The notes below the pieces were generated by a model. It made no database searches and was not told the origin of the DNA. It saw only the letters and a program-made list of their open reading frames with translations. Below are positions 24,939 through 33,139 of a stretch of 64,000 bases of DNA, in pieces. Position numbers and translations under genes: made by a program. Within the stretch, counting starts at the first letter, position 1. Each line of letters begins with the position of its first letter. The stretch comes from Qipengyuania pacifica (GTDB lineage: Bacteria > Pseudomonadota > Alphaproteobacteria > Sphingomonadales > Sphingomonadaceae). Where the stretch lies: positions 310,001 to 374,000 of the forward strand of contig NZ_JAHWXO010000001.1 in NCBI RefSeq assembly GCF_019857205.1. Reading direction: 5' to 3'.

Positions 24939-25607
24939 ATGACAGAGACGTTGAAAGCTGATGCCGGGCGCGCAGCGCCTTGCGCCGGGCTTCGCATCGG
25001 AGATGTGGCGCCAGACTTTTCGGCACGAAGCACGACGGGAGATGTCCGCCTTTCGGATTACCGGGGGCGATGGCTGATTCTGTTTTCGCACCCGGCCGAT
25101 TTCACGCCGGTTTGCACGACCGAGTTCGTCGCCTTGGCTGAGGCGGCAGGCGAGTTCGAAGAACGCGACTGCGCATTGATGGCGCTTTCTGTAGATAGCC
25201 TGTTCTCGCATTTCGCGTGGCTGCGGCTGATCCGTGACCGCTACGAAATCGAAGTGCGCTTCCCGATCTTGGAAGATCCAACGCTGGTGATCGGCCGGGC
25301 CTACGGAATGGTGGCGCCGAACGATAACGACAGCGCGACGGTGCGGACAACGTTCTTCATCGACCCGAGCGGGGTGATCCGCGCAATGACCTGCTATCCC
25401 GCTAATGTCGGCCGTTCGACCCCGGAGATGTTGCGGACGCTCGACGCTCTTCAAGCTGTCGACGATGGGCCGGTCCTGGCGCCTGCAAACTGGGCACCCG
25501 GAGAAGCCCTGTTGGCTCAGCCCGACGCATCGCTGGATACTGTATTCTCCGCCAAAGGTCAGACCGATTGGTTCATGAAGGAAACCAAGCGAGGGGCTAG
25601 CAAATGA
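24939..25607 (+). CDS. Peroxiredoxin, Prx6 (1-Cys) type
   Basis: A 222-residue thiol peroxidase. The peroxidatic motif is HPADFTPVCTTEF with Cys59, and the long C-terminal extension is typical of the Prx6 group. It reduces peroxides and may also deal with organic persulfides. The ATG at 24939 was chosen because GGGGGA lies just ahead; the frame opens earlier at 24900 inside the promoter. It overlaps arsR by four bases and diverges from the sulfur operon, which links it to sulfide or oxidative stress. Confidence 0.9.
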   Translation: MTETLKADAGRAAPCAGLRIGDVAPDFSARSTTGDVRLSDYRGRWLILFSHPADFTPVCTTEFVALAEAAGEFEERDCALMALSVDSLFSHFAWLRLIRDRYEIEVRFPILEDPTLVIGRAYGMVAPNDNDSATVRTTFFIDPSGVIRAMTCYPANVGRSTPEMLRTLDALQAVDDGPVLAPANWAPGEALLAQPDASLDTVFSAKGQTDWFMKETKRGASK

Positions 25608-25942
25608 CCGAAGATGAGTTGGTCGAAGCCTTAAAGGCGCTCGCGCATCCAGTGCGCCTGCGCATCATGAAGGCGCTGTCCGGAACTGAACGCAATGTCG
25701 GAGAGATCGACGACGCAGCCGAGATTGGCCAGCCCACACTTTCGCAGCAACTGGCGGTCCTTCGCCACGCGGGCCTGGTGAAGACCCGGAAGGATGCCAA
25801 GCTTGTATATTACCGGATTGATGATGACAGGCTTTCGAAGGTTGTCGATGCGGCGGGCGGGCTTGGCGGGCCGTCTCCCGCACCGATACGCCGCTCACGA
25901 CAGCCGGCACCGGGGGTGGCCAACTTTGCCAAACTGGGGTGA
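25604..25942 (+). CDS. ArsR-family winged-helix repressor, cysteine-free
   Basis: A 112-residue ArsR/SmtB regulator. The winged-helix text LAHPVRLRIMKAL, then IGQPTLSQQLAVLRHAGLV and the wing RKDAKLVYYRI are all present. The family BigR/SqrR, which controls comparable sulfide operons, senses persulfide with two cysteines, but this protein has no cysteine at all. The C-terminus is proline- and arginine-rich (SPAPIRRSRQPAPG). It probably binds the inverted repeat at 24877-24897. How it senses its signal is not apparent from the sequence. Confidence 0.9.
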   Translation: MTEDELVEALKALAHPVRLRIMKALSGTERNVGEIDDAAEIGQPTLSQQLAVLRHAGLVKTRKDAKLVYYRIDDDRLSKVVDAAGGLGGPSPAPIRRSRQPAPGVANFAKLG

Positions 25943-26371
25943 AGCTATTTTTCGCTAGTTGAAGGTATGCGTCACCTCCAACGACGAAAGGTACCGGCGC
26001 GAGCTTCTTACGCGAGAATGATAGGCGTTTTTGCGATCAGAGGATGGTCGTCCATCAATCGCGAGTTGCCGCACATAGCAAATTCTATCGAGACGGTGAT
26101 TGGCCAAGTTTGTGGCGCAAAGCAGTATTACATCTGCCGTCTCACAGAAGTTTCCCAATAGTCTGAGTGCCCATCACTTTCATGCCGGGTGCGCCATGGG
26201 CCCAGCCGTGCATGCTGATTACCATTTTTGTGAATGTGGTACCGGCAAGCTCAACGCATTCGACGCCACCCTTGCCTCACCGAATGAGGAACCGTAGCGC
26301 GTCCTCCGCCTTTACAGATGGCGGTTGTGAACTCTACCGCTTGGCGGAAGAGCGAAAAAGGGGCGTTTGGC
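25943..26371. other. Intergenic region after arsR
   Basis: About 430 bases with no convincing gene on either strand; short frames overlap one another and lack ribosome sites. An in-frame ATG at 26318 could extend the next gene upstream, but AAAAAGGGG stands before the ATG at 26372. Confidence 0.45.
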
Positions 26372-27997
26372 ATGCTGGTGCGCGGATTGTTTGCAGACAA
26401 GGGCGTGGAGAGGAATCTCGGCTTCTGGATACCGCTCGCTCTTACAGTTGCTCTCGCTCTTCTGGGTACGCTGATTTCCAAGGGGTTTTACTGGGGCTTC
26501 GTCGTTGTTGTCCCCCTGTTGCTCATAGCGCTGTGGGATATGGTCCAGACCAGCCATTCGTTGAGGCGAAACTATCCGCTGAGCGCCCGTTTTCGCTGGC
26601 TGTTCGAAGATCTTCGCCCCTTTCTGCGTAGTTACATCGTCGAAGGCCCGCTGGATGGCCGCCCGTTCGACCGCGTCGCCCGCTCGCTTGTTTATGCACG
26701 TGCGAAGCATCAGGAAGATGCCCATCCCTTCGGGACCGAACTGGACGTCTACTCGGAAGAATACGAGGCGCTGTGCCATTCCATCAATCCGAACCCCCAA
26801 GCACCAAAGCGGACGCGGGTTAAAGTCGGGACCGAACAGTGCAGCAAGCCGTATGATGCGGCCCGGCTCAACATCAGCGCGATGAGCTTCGGCGCGCTTG
26901 GCAACCACGCGATCGAGGCGCTCAACATGGGCGCGAAGATCGGCGACTTCTATCACGACACCGGCGAAGGCGGGCTGTCACCCTATCACCTCAAACATGG
27001 CGGCGACATTGTCTGGGAATTGGGTTCCGGCTATTTCGGTGCCCGCAGCGACGACGGTAATTTCGATCCGGAAAGCTTCCGCGACAAGGCACAGCACGAT
27101 CAGGTGAAGATGACCGAGATCAAGTTGAGCCAAGGAGCCAAGCCTGGCCATGGCGGATTGCTGCCGGCTGCCAAGGTTACCGAGGAGATCGCCAAGACGC
27201 GCCAGGTGCCGGCCAATGAGGATTGCCTGTCACCTCCTGGTCATTCGGCATTTTCGACACCGAGGGAAATGCTCGAATTCGCAGCAAAAATGCGCGAGCT
27301 TTCCGGCGGCAAGCCAGTCGGCATCAAGCTTTGTGTCGGCATGCCGCACGAGGTTTTCGCCATTTGCAAGGCGATGCTCGACAGCGGTATTTATATCGAC
27401 TTCATCGTCGTGGATGGTGGGGGTGGCGGGACCGGGGCGGCGCCCCTAGAGCTGTCCGACCACGTGGGACTGCCACTGCGTATTGGGCTCCATTACGTCA
27501 ACAATGCACTGATCGGCACAGGCCTCAAAGACAAGATCAAGCTGGCTGCATCAGAAAAAGTGTTTTCCGGTTCCGCCATTGCCATGAACGCAGCGCTCGG
27601 CGCAAACTGGTGCAATGCGGCGCGGGCTTTCATGTTTTCGCTCGGCTGCGTCCAGTCGCTACGGTGCCATACAGGGACCTGCCCGACGGGCGTTGCAACA
27701 AGTTCGCCAGCACGCCAGCGGGGGCTCGTCATTCCGGAAAAGGCGCAGCGCGTAGCCAACTTCCAGTCGAAGACGCTCGACAGCCTGCACGATATCGTTG
27801 TTGCGTGCGGCCTGGAATCGCCGGACGAATTCACGCCGCAGCACTTGCGTCAATGGAAGAACAATGCCGAGATGATCCCGTGGTCGCAGATCGTGCATGA
27901 GGTTGAGCCAGGCAAGCTGTTACATGAGCCGGAAGATACCGCTTTCGCTGAATATTGGCGGATGGCCGATCCCGATACGTTCAAACCGGCCACATGA
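26372..27997 (+). CDS. FMN-binding glutamate-synthase-domain protein, membrane-anchored
   Basis: About 541 residues (559 if started at 26318). The N-terminus has two hydrophobic segments (WIPLALTVALALLGTLIS, GFVVVVPLLLIALW), then the FMN-binding TIM barrel of GltB (NISAMSFGALGNHAIEALN, GEGGLSPYHLKHGGDIVWEL, VDGGGGGTGAAP). The [3Fe-4S] motif LGCVQSLRCHTGTCPTGVAT holds the three cysteines. It lacks the glutaminase domain of real GOGAT. Such short membrane-bound homologues are common but have no proven reaction. Its stop overlaps the mechanosensitive channel gene. Confidence 0.82.
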   Translation: MLVRGLFADKGVERNLGFWIPLALTVALALLGTLISKGFYWGFVVVVPLLLIALWDMVQTSHSLRRNYPLSARFRWLFEDLRPFLRSYIVEGPLDGRPFDRVARSLVYARAKHQEDAHPFGTELDVYSEEYEALCHSINPNPQAPKRTRVKVGTEQCSKPYDAARLNISAMSFGALGNHAIEALNMGAKIGDFYHDTGEGGLSPYHLKHGGDIVWELGSGYFGARSDDGNFDPESFRDKAQHDQVKMTEIKLSQGAKPGHGGLLPAAKVTEEIAKTRQVPANEDCLSPPGHSAFSTPREMLEFAAKMRELSGGKPVGIKLCVGMPHEVFAICKAMLDSGIYIDFIVVDGGGGGTGAAPLELSDHVGLPLRIGLHYVNNALIGTGLKDKIKLAASEKVFSGSAIAMNAALGANWCNAARAFMFSLGCVQSLRCHTGTCPTGVATSSPARQRGLVIPEKAQRVANFQSKTLDSLHDIVVACGLESPDEFTPQHLRQWKNNAEMIPWSQIVHEVEPGKLLHEPEDTAFAEYWRMADPDTFKPAT

Positions 27998-28968
27998 TAT
28001 TTCCCTTGTCGACGAACTCTCCCTCGCCGACCCCGACCGCATCGCCGTTGCCCGAATCTGGCGAGGCGTCGTGGCACTGGCTGACCGATCTGACGCACTA
28101 TCTTGATCCGACCTACCTGTGGGGCGCGGTTGGGCTCGGTATCGTGTTCATTGCCATCGGCATGATGTTAAGCTGGATCGTTCGCCGCACGCTCAAGACG
28201 GTCATCGATCATGATCCGAACGAGCGGATCGACCGGATGACAGTCAGCTTCATCCAGCATCTCGGAACCTTCATCATGTGGATCGTTCTCGCGCTGATCT
28301 TTTCACATGTCGTTCCGTCTCTCAACAAGGTGACGACTTCGCTGCTGGCGGGCGTCAGTATCGTTTCGGTCGTCGTCGGGTTTGCTGCGCAATCGACGCT
28401 GGGCAACCTCGTGTCCGGAATAAGTCTCGTTATCTACAAGCCCTTCAGACGGGGCGACCGCTTGCAGCTGACTACGCCTACCGGGGTAGAGACCGGTATA
28501 GTGGAGGACCTGTCGCTCGGTTACACCGTGCTTCGAACCTTCGACAATCGGCGGATCGTATTGTCGAACGGAACGATCGCCAACCAGATCATGATCAACC
28601 TGTCTTCGGTCGATCCGCGGGCGATGCTCTCACCGACGATTTCCATCGGTTACGATTCCGATATCGAGAGGGCGCGGGCGGTCGTGATGGAACTGGCGCA
28701 GGGGCATGACGATGTCGTCGAGGTTGTGGGTTGCCCGGTGGTCAATCTCGGCGGATCCAGCGTGGACCTATCCCTGCGGGCCTGGTGTGCCGATTCCTCT
28801 ACAGCCAAAGCGGTTGAATATGACCTGCTGGAACAGATCAAGAAGCGCTTTGACGAGGTGGGTATAGAAATTCCCTATGCTTATCAAAATGTCATAGTGA
28901 GCGGGGCGATCTCAGCACGAGCAGAGGGCGAAAGCGCGTTGCCTTCCGGTGGCCCGATGAAACGATAA
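27994..28968 (+). CDS. MscS-family mechanosensitive channel
   Basis: A 324-residue small-conductance mechanosensitive channel. Two hydrophobic helices (LGIVFIAIGMMLSWIV, TFIMWIVLALIFSHVV) precede the pore helix and signature VVVGFAAQSTLGNLVSGISL. The beta domain (YKPFRRGDRL) and the C-terminal alpha/beta domain follow. The ATG at 27994 overlaps the GltB-like stop (ATGA), which decides it over the longer frame from 27955. Coupling to a redox flavoprotein is unusual for this family; it may simply reflect an accessory stress operon. Confidence 0.9.
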   Translation: MIFPLSTNSPSPTPTASPLPESGEASWHWLTDLTHYLDPTYLWGAVGLGIVFIAIGMMLSWIVRRTLKTVIDHDPNERIDRMTVSFIQHLGTFIMWIVLALIFSHVVPSLNKVTTSLLAGVSIVSVVVGFAAQSTLGNLVSGISLVIYKPFRRGDRLQLTTPTGVETGIVEDLSLGYTVLRTFDNRRIVLSNGTIANQIMINLSSVDPRAMLSPTISIGYDSDIERARAVVMELAQGHDDVVEVVGCPVVNLGGSSVDLSLRAWCADSSTAKAVEYDLLEQIKKRFDEVGIEIPYAYQNVIVSGAISARAEGESALPSGGPMKR

Positions 28969-29031
28969 GCCTGTTTGGAATAAGCGTCACTTGGCGCGAA
29001 TTTCCACGATCGACGAATTGGAGAGGTATCG

Positions 29032-29838
29032 ATGTGTGAACTGTTTGCGATGAGTGCATCTGTACCGCACACGGTCTGTTACGAGCTTGATCTCTTTGCG
29101 GCCGAGGGTGGCGAGAAGCATCGCAATCGTGATGGATGGGGTATCCTTTTTGCCCAGGATCGCGATGCCTATCTGTTCCGCGAGCCGAACCCTGCCGCCA
29201 CCAGCGAACTGTCGCGGATGGTCGTTCGCCACGAGAAGCCTTCCAAGCATTTGATGGCGCACGTGCGCAGAGCGTCGTCGGGAAAGCCCGCATTGGCCAA
29301 TACGCATCCGTTCGATCGAGTTGTGGAGGGCAAGCGCCATGCCTTTGCGCATAATGGAGATTTGCCGGGCATCGGGGAGCTTAAAGAAGCCCGCCAATGG
29401 ATTCCCCACCGCATCGGCGACACGGATTCCGAATTGGCGTTCCTCATGCTGCTCGACCGGTTGCGCGCGGCAGGCTCGATCACAGCGGAGGCGCGGTTTG
29501 ACGTGTTTGCGCGCTTTGCGTCGGAAATGCGCGAACTGGGAAGCTCCAACTTCCTATTTTTCGATGGCGAGCATCTGTTCGTTCATGCGGACCGACGCCG
29601 CTTTGAGACAAAGCACGGATTGACCGACCCGCGCGAGCCTGGCCTGAACATTCGCTATTTCGACGATAAAAACCTTGGAGACAGCTGGAATGCAGTGGGA
29701 GCGAAGATCGACGAAATATCGGGCCCCCTCTACCTTTTCGCATCGGTGCCCCTGGATCCGCAAGGTTGGGAACCTCTGCAACGTGGAACAGCTATTGTTC
29801 TAAAAGACGGGAAGATCGTTTCGCAGCGTGTGAGCTGA
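29032..29838 (+). CDS. Class II glutamine amidotransferase (YafJ-like)
   Basis: A 268-residue protein with the N-terminal nucleophile Cys2 (MCELFAMSA) exposed after Met removal. The domain text continues with KHRNRDGWGILF, LMAHVRRASSG, NTHPF and FAHNGDL, all landmarks of the GATase II Ntn-hydrolase fold. It carries no synthetase domain, so it may release ammonia for a separate partner or act on a gamma-glutamyl compound. The glutamate-synthase-like protein two genes upstream, which lacks this domain, is a tempting partner; this is inference. Confidence 0.86.
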   Translation: MCELFAMSASVPHTVCYELDLFAAEGGEKHRNRDGWGILFAQDRDAYLFREPNPAATSELSRMVVRHEKPSKHLMAHVRRASSGKPALANTHPFDRVVEGKRHAFAHNGDLPGIGELKEARQWIPHRIGDTDSELAFLMLLDRLRAAGSITAEARFDVFARFASEMRELGSSNFLFFDGEHLFVHADRRRFETKHGLTDPREPGLNIRYFDDKNLGDSWNAVGAKIDEISGPLYLFASVPLDPQGWEPLQRGTAIVLKDGKIVSQRVS

Positions 29839-29882
29839 AGTCGCGCGCGTAAAGCAACCCGGACAGCCTATCTTCCGAGGGA

Positions 29883-31604
29883 ATGAACATGTCGAAAAAT
29901 GTGGCGCAGATCGTGGTGGACGCACTGGAGAAAGCAGGTGCGAAGCGGGTTTACGGAATTCCTGGCGATACGATCAATCATTTCACCACCGCCGTGGCCA
30001 AGAGCGATCTACGCTGGATCGGTGTCCGTCACGAGGAAGCCGGCGCTTTTGCCGCTGGCGGGGAATCCTACATGACAGGAGAGCTGTCGGTTTGCGCCGG
30101 CACATGCGGTCCTGGCTCGCTACATTTCGTCAACGGCATTTATGAAAGCCATCGCAACGGGGCACCGGTCGTGCTGATCGCGTCGGACGTTGCGCGCACC
30201 GAAAGCGGCTTTAACTTCCCGCAGGAAGTCGACCAGAAGAAGGTTTACGAGCAGCATTCGCATTTTTGCGAATATATCTCTCATCCTTCGCAGGCGCGCC
30301 GCATCGTCACCAAGGCGGCGCAGGCTGCGCTCACGAAAAAGGGTGTGGCTGTCGTCATCGTCAATGGCGACATGTTTACCGAAACCGATGATGATGCAAT
30401 GGATTGGCAGGTCCACCGCCCGCATCCCGTTTGCCGCCCGAATGATTCCGAAATGGCCGAACTGGCTGCGCTGGTGGATGGCGCGGCCAAGGTATCCGTC
30501 TATGCCGGGATCGGCGCGCGCGATGCACGCGAGGAAATCATCGCCTTCTGTAAAAAGGTGAAAGCGCCTATGGTGCACACGACGCGGGCGAAAGAATTCC
30601 TCGAACCCGACAACCCGTACAATGTCGGCGTAAACGGCATTCTCGGTAACAAGGCGGGCGTTGAGGCGTTGGAAGATGCGGATCTTGTGATCACGCTCGG
30701 CTGCGACTTTGCCTATACTCAGTACTATCCAGACGCCAAAAAGATCGCCCAGATCGATATCGATCCTACGCATCTTGGGCGAAGATCCGCCATCCATCTC
30801 GGCCTTGTCGGAGACGCGAAGACAACGATGGCGGCCCTGGTGCCGCTGGTTGCGGAAAAAGTTGATGCGAGCCACCTGGAAGCGCAGCTCACACAGTGGC
30901 ACGAAGACCTGCAAGGCTACGAAAAGGAAGGCGAGGAAAGCGATCCTTCTCTGATCCATCCGCAATTCGTGGCCAACATGCTCGACGATAAGGCAGCAGA
31001 CGATGCAATCATCGTTTCGGATGCAGGCACGTCTATGGTGTGGATGCTGCGGCATGTGAGGGCCAACGGCAAGAGACGCTTTCTCAACACGTTGCTCCAC
31101 GGCACGATGGCAAGTGGCATGCCGCAGGCGATGGGCGCCAAGCTCGCCTATCCCGACCGTCAGGTCATCGCGATGTGCGGTGACGGGAGCTTGACCATGC
31201 TGATGGGCGATCTGCTAACCCTTGTGCAGGAAGACGTCGCCCTGAAGCTTCTGGTGTTTCACAACAATTCCTTCGGCTTCGTCGAAATGGAACAGCGCGT
31301 CGAAGGATTGGTCGATCATTTTACCGGCCTACACAATCCCGACTTCGCCAAATTGGCCGAAGCCTGCGGATTTGCTGGATGGCACGTCGAGACTGCGGAC
31401 GCCCTAGCGCCAGCGATGGACGCATGGCTGCGCCACGATGGGCCAGCCCTGCTGGATGTGAAGGTCAACCAGATGGAACTGGTCATGCCGCCGAAGATCG
31501 AAGCCTCGCAGGTTGCCGGGACGGCCCTGTTCGGGGTCAAGGCTGTGCTTGACGGCAGGGCGGGGGAAGTGGTCGATCTGCTCAGGAACAATTTCTTGCG
31601 GTGA
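29883..31604 (+). CDS. poxB: Pyruvate:quinone oxidoreductase (PoxB-like ThDP enzyme)
   Basis: A 573-residue thiamine-diphosphate enzyme, the same length as E. coli PoxB. It oxidatively decarboxylates pyruvate to acetate, giving electrons to ubiquinone at the membrane. The activating Glu is in VRHEEAGAFAAGGES (about 50), and the ThDP-Mg motif is CGDGSLTMLMGDLLTL to HNNSFGF. The middle domain has the FAD-binding pattern. It could instead be another acetolactate-synthase-family decarboxylase, but length and C-terminus favour PoxB. The quinol oxidase genes 600 bases downstream would accept its electrons via quinol. Confidence 0.85.
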   Translation: MNMSKNVAQIVVDALEKAGAKRVYGIPGDTINHFTTAVAKSDLRWIGVRHEEAGAFAAGGESYMTGELSVCAGTCGPGSLHFVNGIYESHRNGAPVVLIASDVARTESGFNFPQEVDQKKVYEQHSHFCEYISHPSQARRIVTKAAQAALTKKGVAVVIVNGDMFTETDDDAMDWQVHRPHPVCRPNDSEMAELAALVDGAAKVSVYAGIGARDAREEIIAFCKKVKAPMVHTTRAKEFLEPDNPYNVGVNGILGNKAGVEALEDADLVITLGCDFAYTQYYPDAKKIAQIDIDPTHLGRRSAIHLGLVGDAKTTMAALVPLVAEKVDASHLEAQLTQWHEDLQGYEKEGEESDPSLIHPQFVANMLDDKAADDAIIVSDAGTSMVWMLRHVRANGKRRFLNTLLHGTMASGMPQAMGAKLAYPDRQVIAMCGDGSLTMLMGDLLTLVQEDVALKLLVFHNNSFGFVEMEQRVEGLVDHFTGLHNPDFAKLAEACGFAGWHVETADALAPAMDAWLRHDGPALLDVKVNQMELVMPPKIEASQVAGTALFGVKAVLDGRAGEVVDLLRNNFLR

Positions 31605-31671
31605 ACGCCCCAGCCGCTAACTTGGCGGCGACATTTAACGCGAGCATGCCTCGCACAGGACGGGAAAGACA

Positions 31672-32073
31672 ATGATCCGCAACGTGAAATACTCGATACT
31701 TGGCCTGCCGCTGGTTTTTGCCCTCTCGGCTTGTGGCAGCCCCCAGGCACAGCAGGAAGAGCAGACCGAGGCGTCGACGCTGGACCAACCGGGTTTCGAA
31801 GACAGGTCGGCAACTTCGTCGGAAGCGCAATCCGAAGCGCTAACGCTTGCTCAACGCCTTGCGTCCGACAATCTGGACAGGGCCCAGGCTGCTGTTGCCC
31901 TGGAAGACCTTGATCGTTTGATCAACGACAACATCGTCGAATTCCCTGAAGATATGCGCGCAGGGCTGACCGAAGATGTTCAGTCGGCTCGTTCCGCTCT
32001 TGAAAGCGACGACATGGGCGGCGTGCAGGACGCGGCAAGCTCTATACAGAACAGGCTTTCTACAGCGAGCTGA
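31672..32073 (+). CDS. Small putative lipoprotein
   Basis: A 133-residue exported protein. The N-terminus has a charged start, a hydrophobic core and the lipobox LSAC (GLPLVFALSACGS), so the cysteine should be lipidated. The mature part is acidic and low in hydrophobic residues, rich in Glu, Ser and Gln, and looks helical (EAQSEALTLAQRLASDNLDR). No family is recognised. It lies between poxB and the quinol oxidase operon and might be an envelope accessory factor. Confidence 0.7.
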   Translation: MIRNVKYSILGLPLVFALSACGSPQAQQEEQTEASTLDQPGFEDRSATSSEAQSEALTLAQRLASDNLDRAQAAVALEDLDRLINDNIVEFPEDMRAGLTEDVQSARSALESDDMGGVQDAASSIQNRLSTAS

Positions 32074-32173
32074 GTTCGAGCATCGGATGCTAGCGCGGAT
32101 GTGACGCATCGATAGTCAGCCTGGATCAGACCTCCCGGCTGCTGAATACAAGGTGGCTTTCCGGGGGCGATGA

Positions 32174-33139
32174 GTGGGGACGGGTTCCAAGTTCTGGATT
32201 AAGCTAGGGGCGATTGGCCTGTTCGCGTGTTTGGGTGCAACGTCGGCCATGGCCTCCAGCACCCTGCAGCAGAGCTTTCTCCAGCCCATGGGCCCGGTCG
32301 CCGAGGAGCAGTTTTCGCATCTGTTGCGTGTGGTGGGGATTACGATGATCGTGATCCTTCCGGTGCTGGTCGGCGTGCCCCTCATACTCTGGCGCTATCG
32401 TTACACAAAGCCACGCGGCGACTACACACCTGAGTGGGAGTTTTCGAAGAAGCTGGAATATGCCCTGTGGGGTGTGCCTGTTCTGGTCGTCATCGTCCTC
32501 GCTAGTTGGCTGTGGTATTCCACCGCAAAGCTCGATCCCTATAAAACCCTCGGCCCAGAGCCGCTGCAAGTTCAAGCCGTCGGGCTCGACTGGAAATGGC
32601 TCTTTATCTATCCCGAAGAAGGGGTTGCGACAGTCGGTGAACTGGCGGTTCCCGTCGGGCGGCCAGTAGAAATTACGCTGACGACAGACACGGTCATGCA
32701 AAGCTTTCTGATCGCTCCGCTTGCCGGACAGATCTACGCCATGCCGGGGATGACGACGAAGCTGAATTTTTCCGCCACTCGGGCAGGCGCGGCAGAGGGC
32801 GAAAACACCCAGTTCAACGGTAGCGGTTTCGGCCGTCAGAAATTCACTGTCCGCGCACTTGCCCCGTCGGATTTTGCGGTATGGGTTGCCGAAGGGGCAA
32901 GGGGGCCGACACTCGACGAACGCAGCTACGCTACCCTGCGCCGACAGTCCGTTCTGGCCGACGCGCGAACGGATCTGGGCCTCGAAAAGAGTGCGGAGCC
33001 GATCATGATGACGCTGGGACAGGAGGATGCGTTCCAGCAGATTATTGCCAAATATCACGGTCCCGGCGGAGCGTCTTCCGACGGACGTTGGGGGGGCACC
33101 GGCTTACCGCAAGCTGGCATGGCGGGGGCGGACAAGTGA
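32174..33139 (+). CDS. cyoA: Cytochrome bo3 ubiquinol oxidase subunit II
   Basis: A 321-residue subunit with an N-terminal signal segment, two transmembrane helices (VGITMIVILPVLVGVPLIL, ALWGVPVLVVIVLASWLWY) and a periplasmic cupredoxin domain. The domain reads QSFLIAPLAGQIYAMPGM and has none of the CuA cysteines, which marks it as a quinol oxidase and not a cytochrome c oxidase. The start is a GTG at 32174 after a GGGGG box; the nearby ATG at 32170 is out of frame and gives only a ten-codon peptide. It overlaps cyoB by four bases (GTGA). Confidence 0.92.
   Translation: MGTGSKFWIKLGAIGLFACLGATSAMASSTLQQSFLQPMGPVAEEQFSHLLRVVGITMIVILPVLVGVPLILWRYRYTKPRGDYTPEWEFSKKLEYALWGVPVLVVIVLASWLWYSTAKLDPYKTLGPEPLQVQAVGLDWKWLFIYPEEGVATVGELAVPVGRPVEITLTTDTVMQSFLIAPLAGQIYAMPGMTTKLNFSATRAGAAEGENTQFNGSGFGRQKFTVRALAPSDFAVWVAEGARGPTLDERSYATLRRQSVLADARTDLGLEKSAEPIMMTLGQEDAFQQIIAKYHGPGGASSDGRWGGTGLPQAGMAGADK

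Noticed and set aside
32174-33139. Reading subunit II as a cytochrome c oxidase subunit (coxB)
   Set aside because: The periplasmic domain has no CuA cysteines and matches CyoA wording, and subunits I, III and IV also match CyoBCD.
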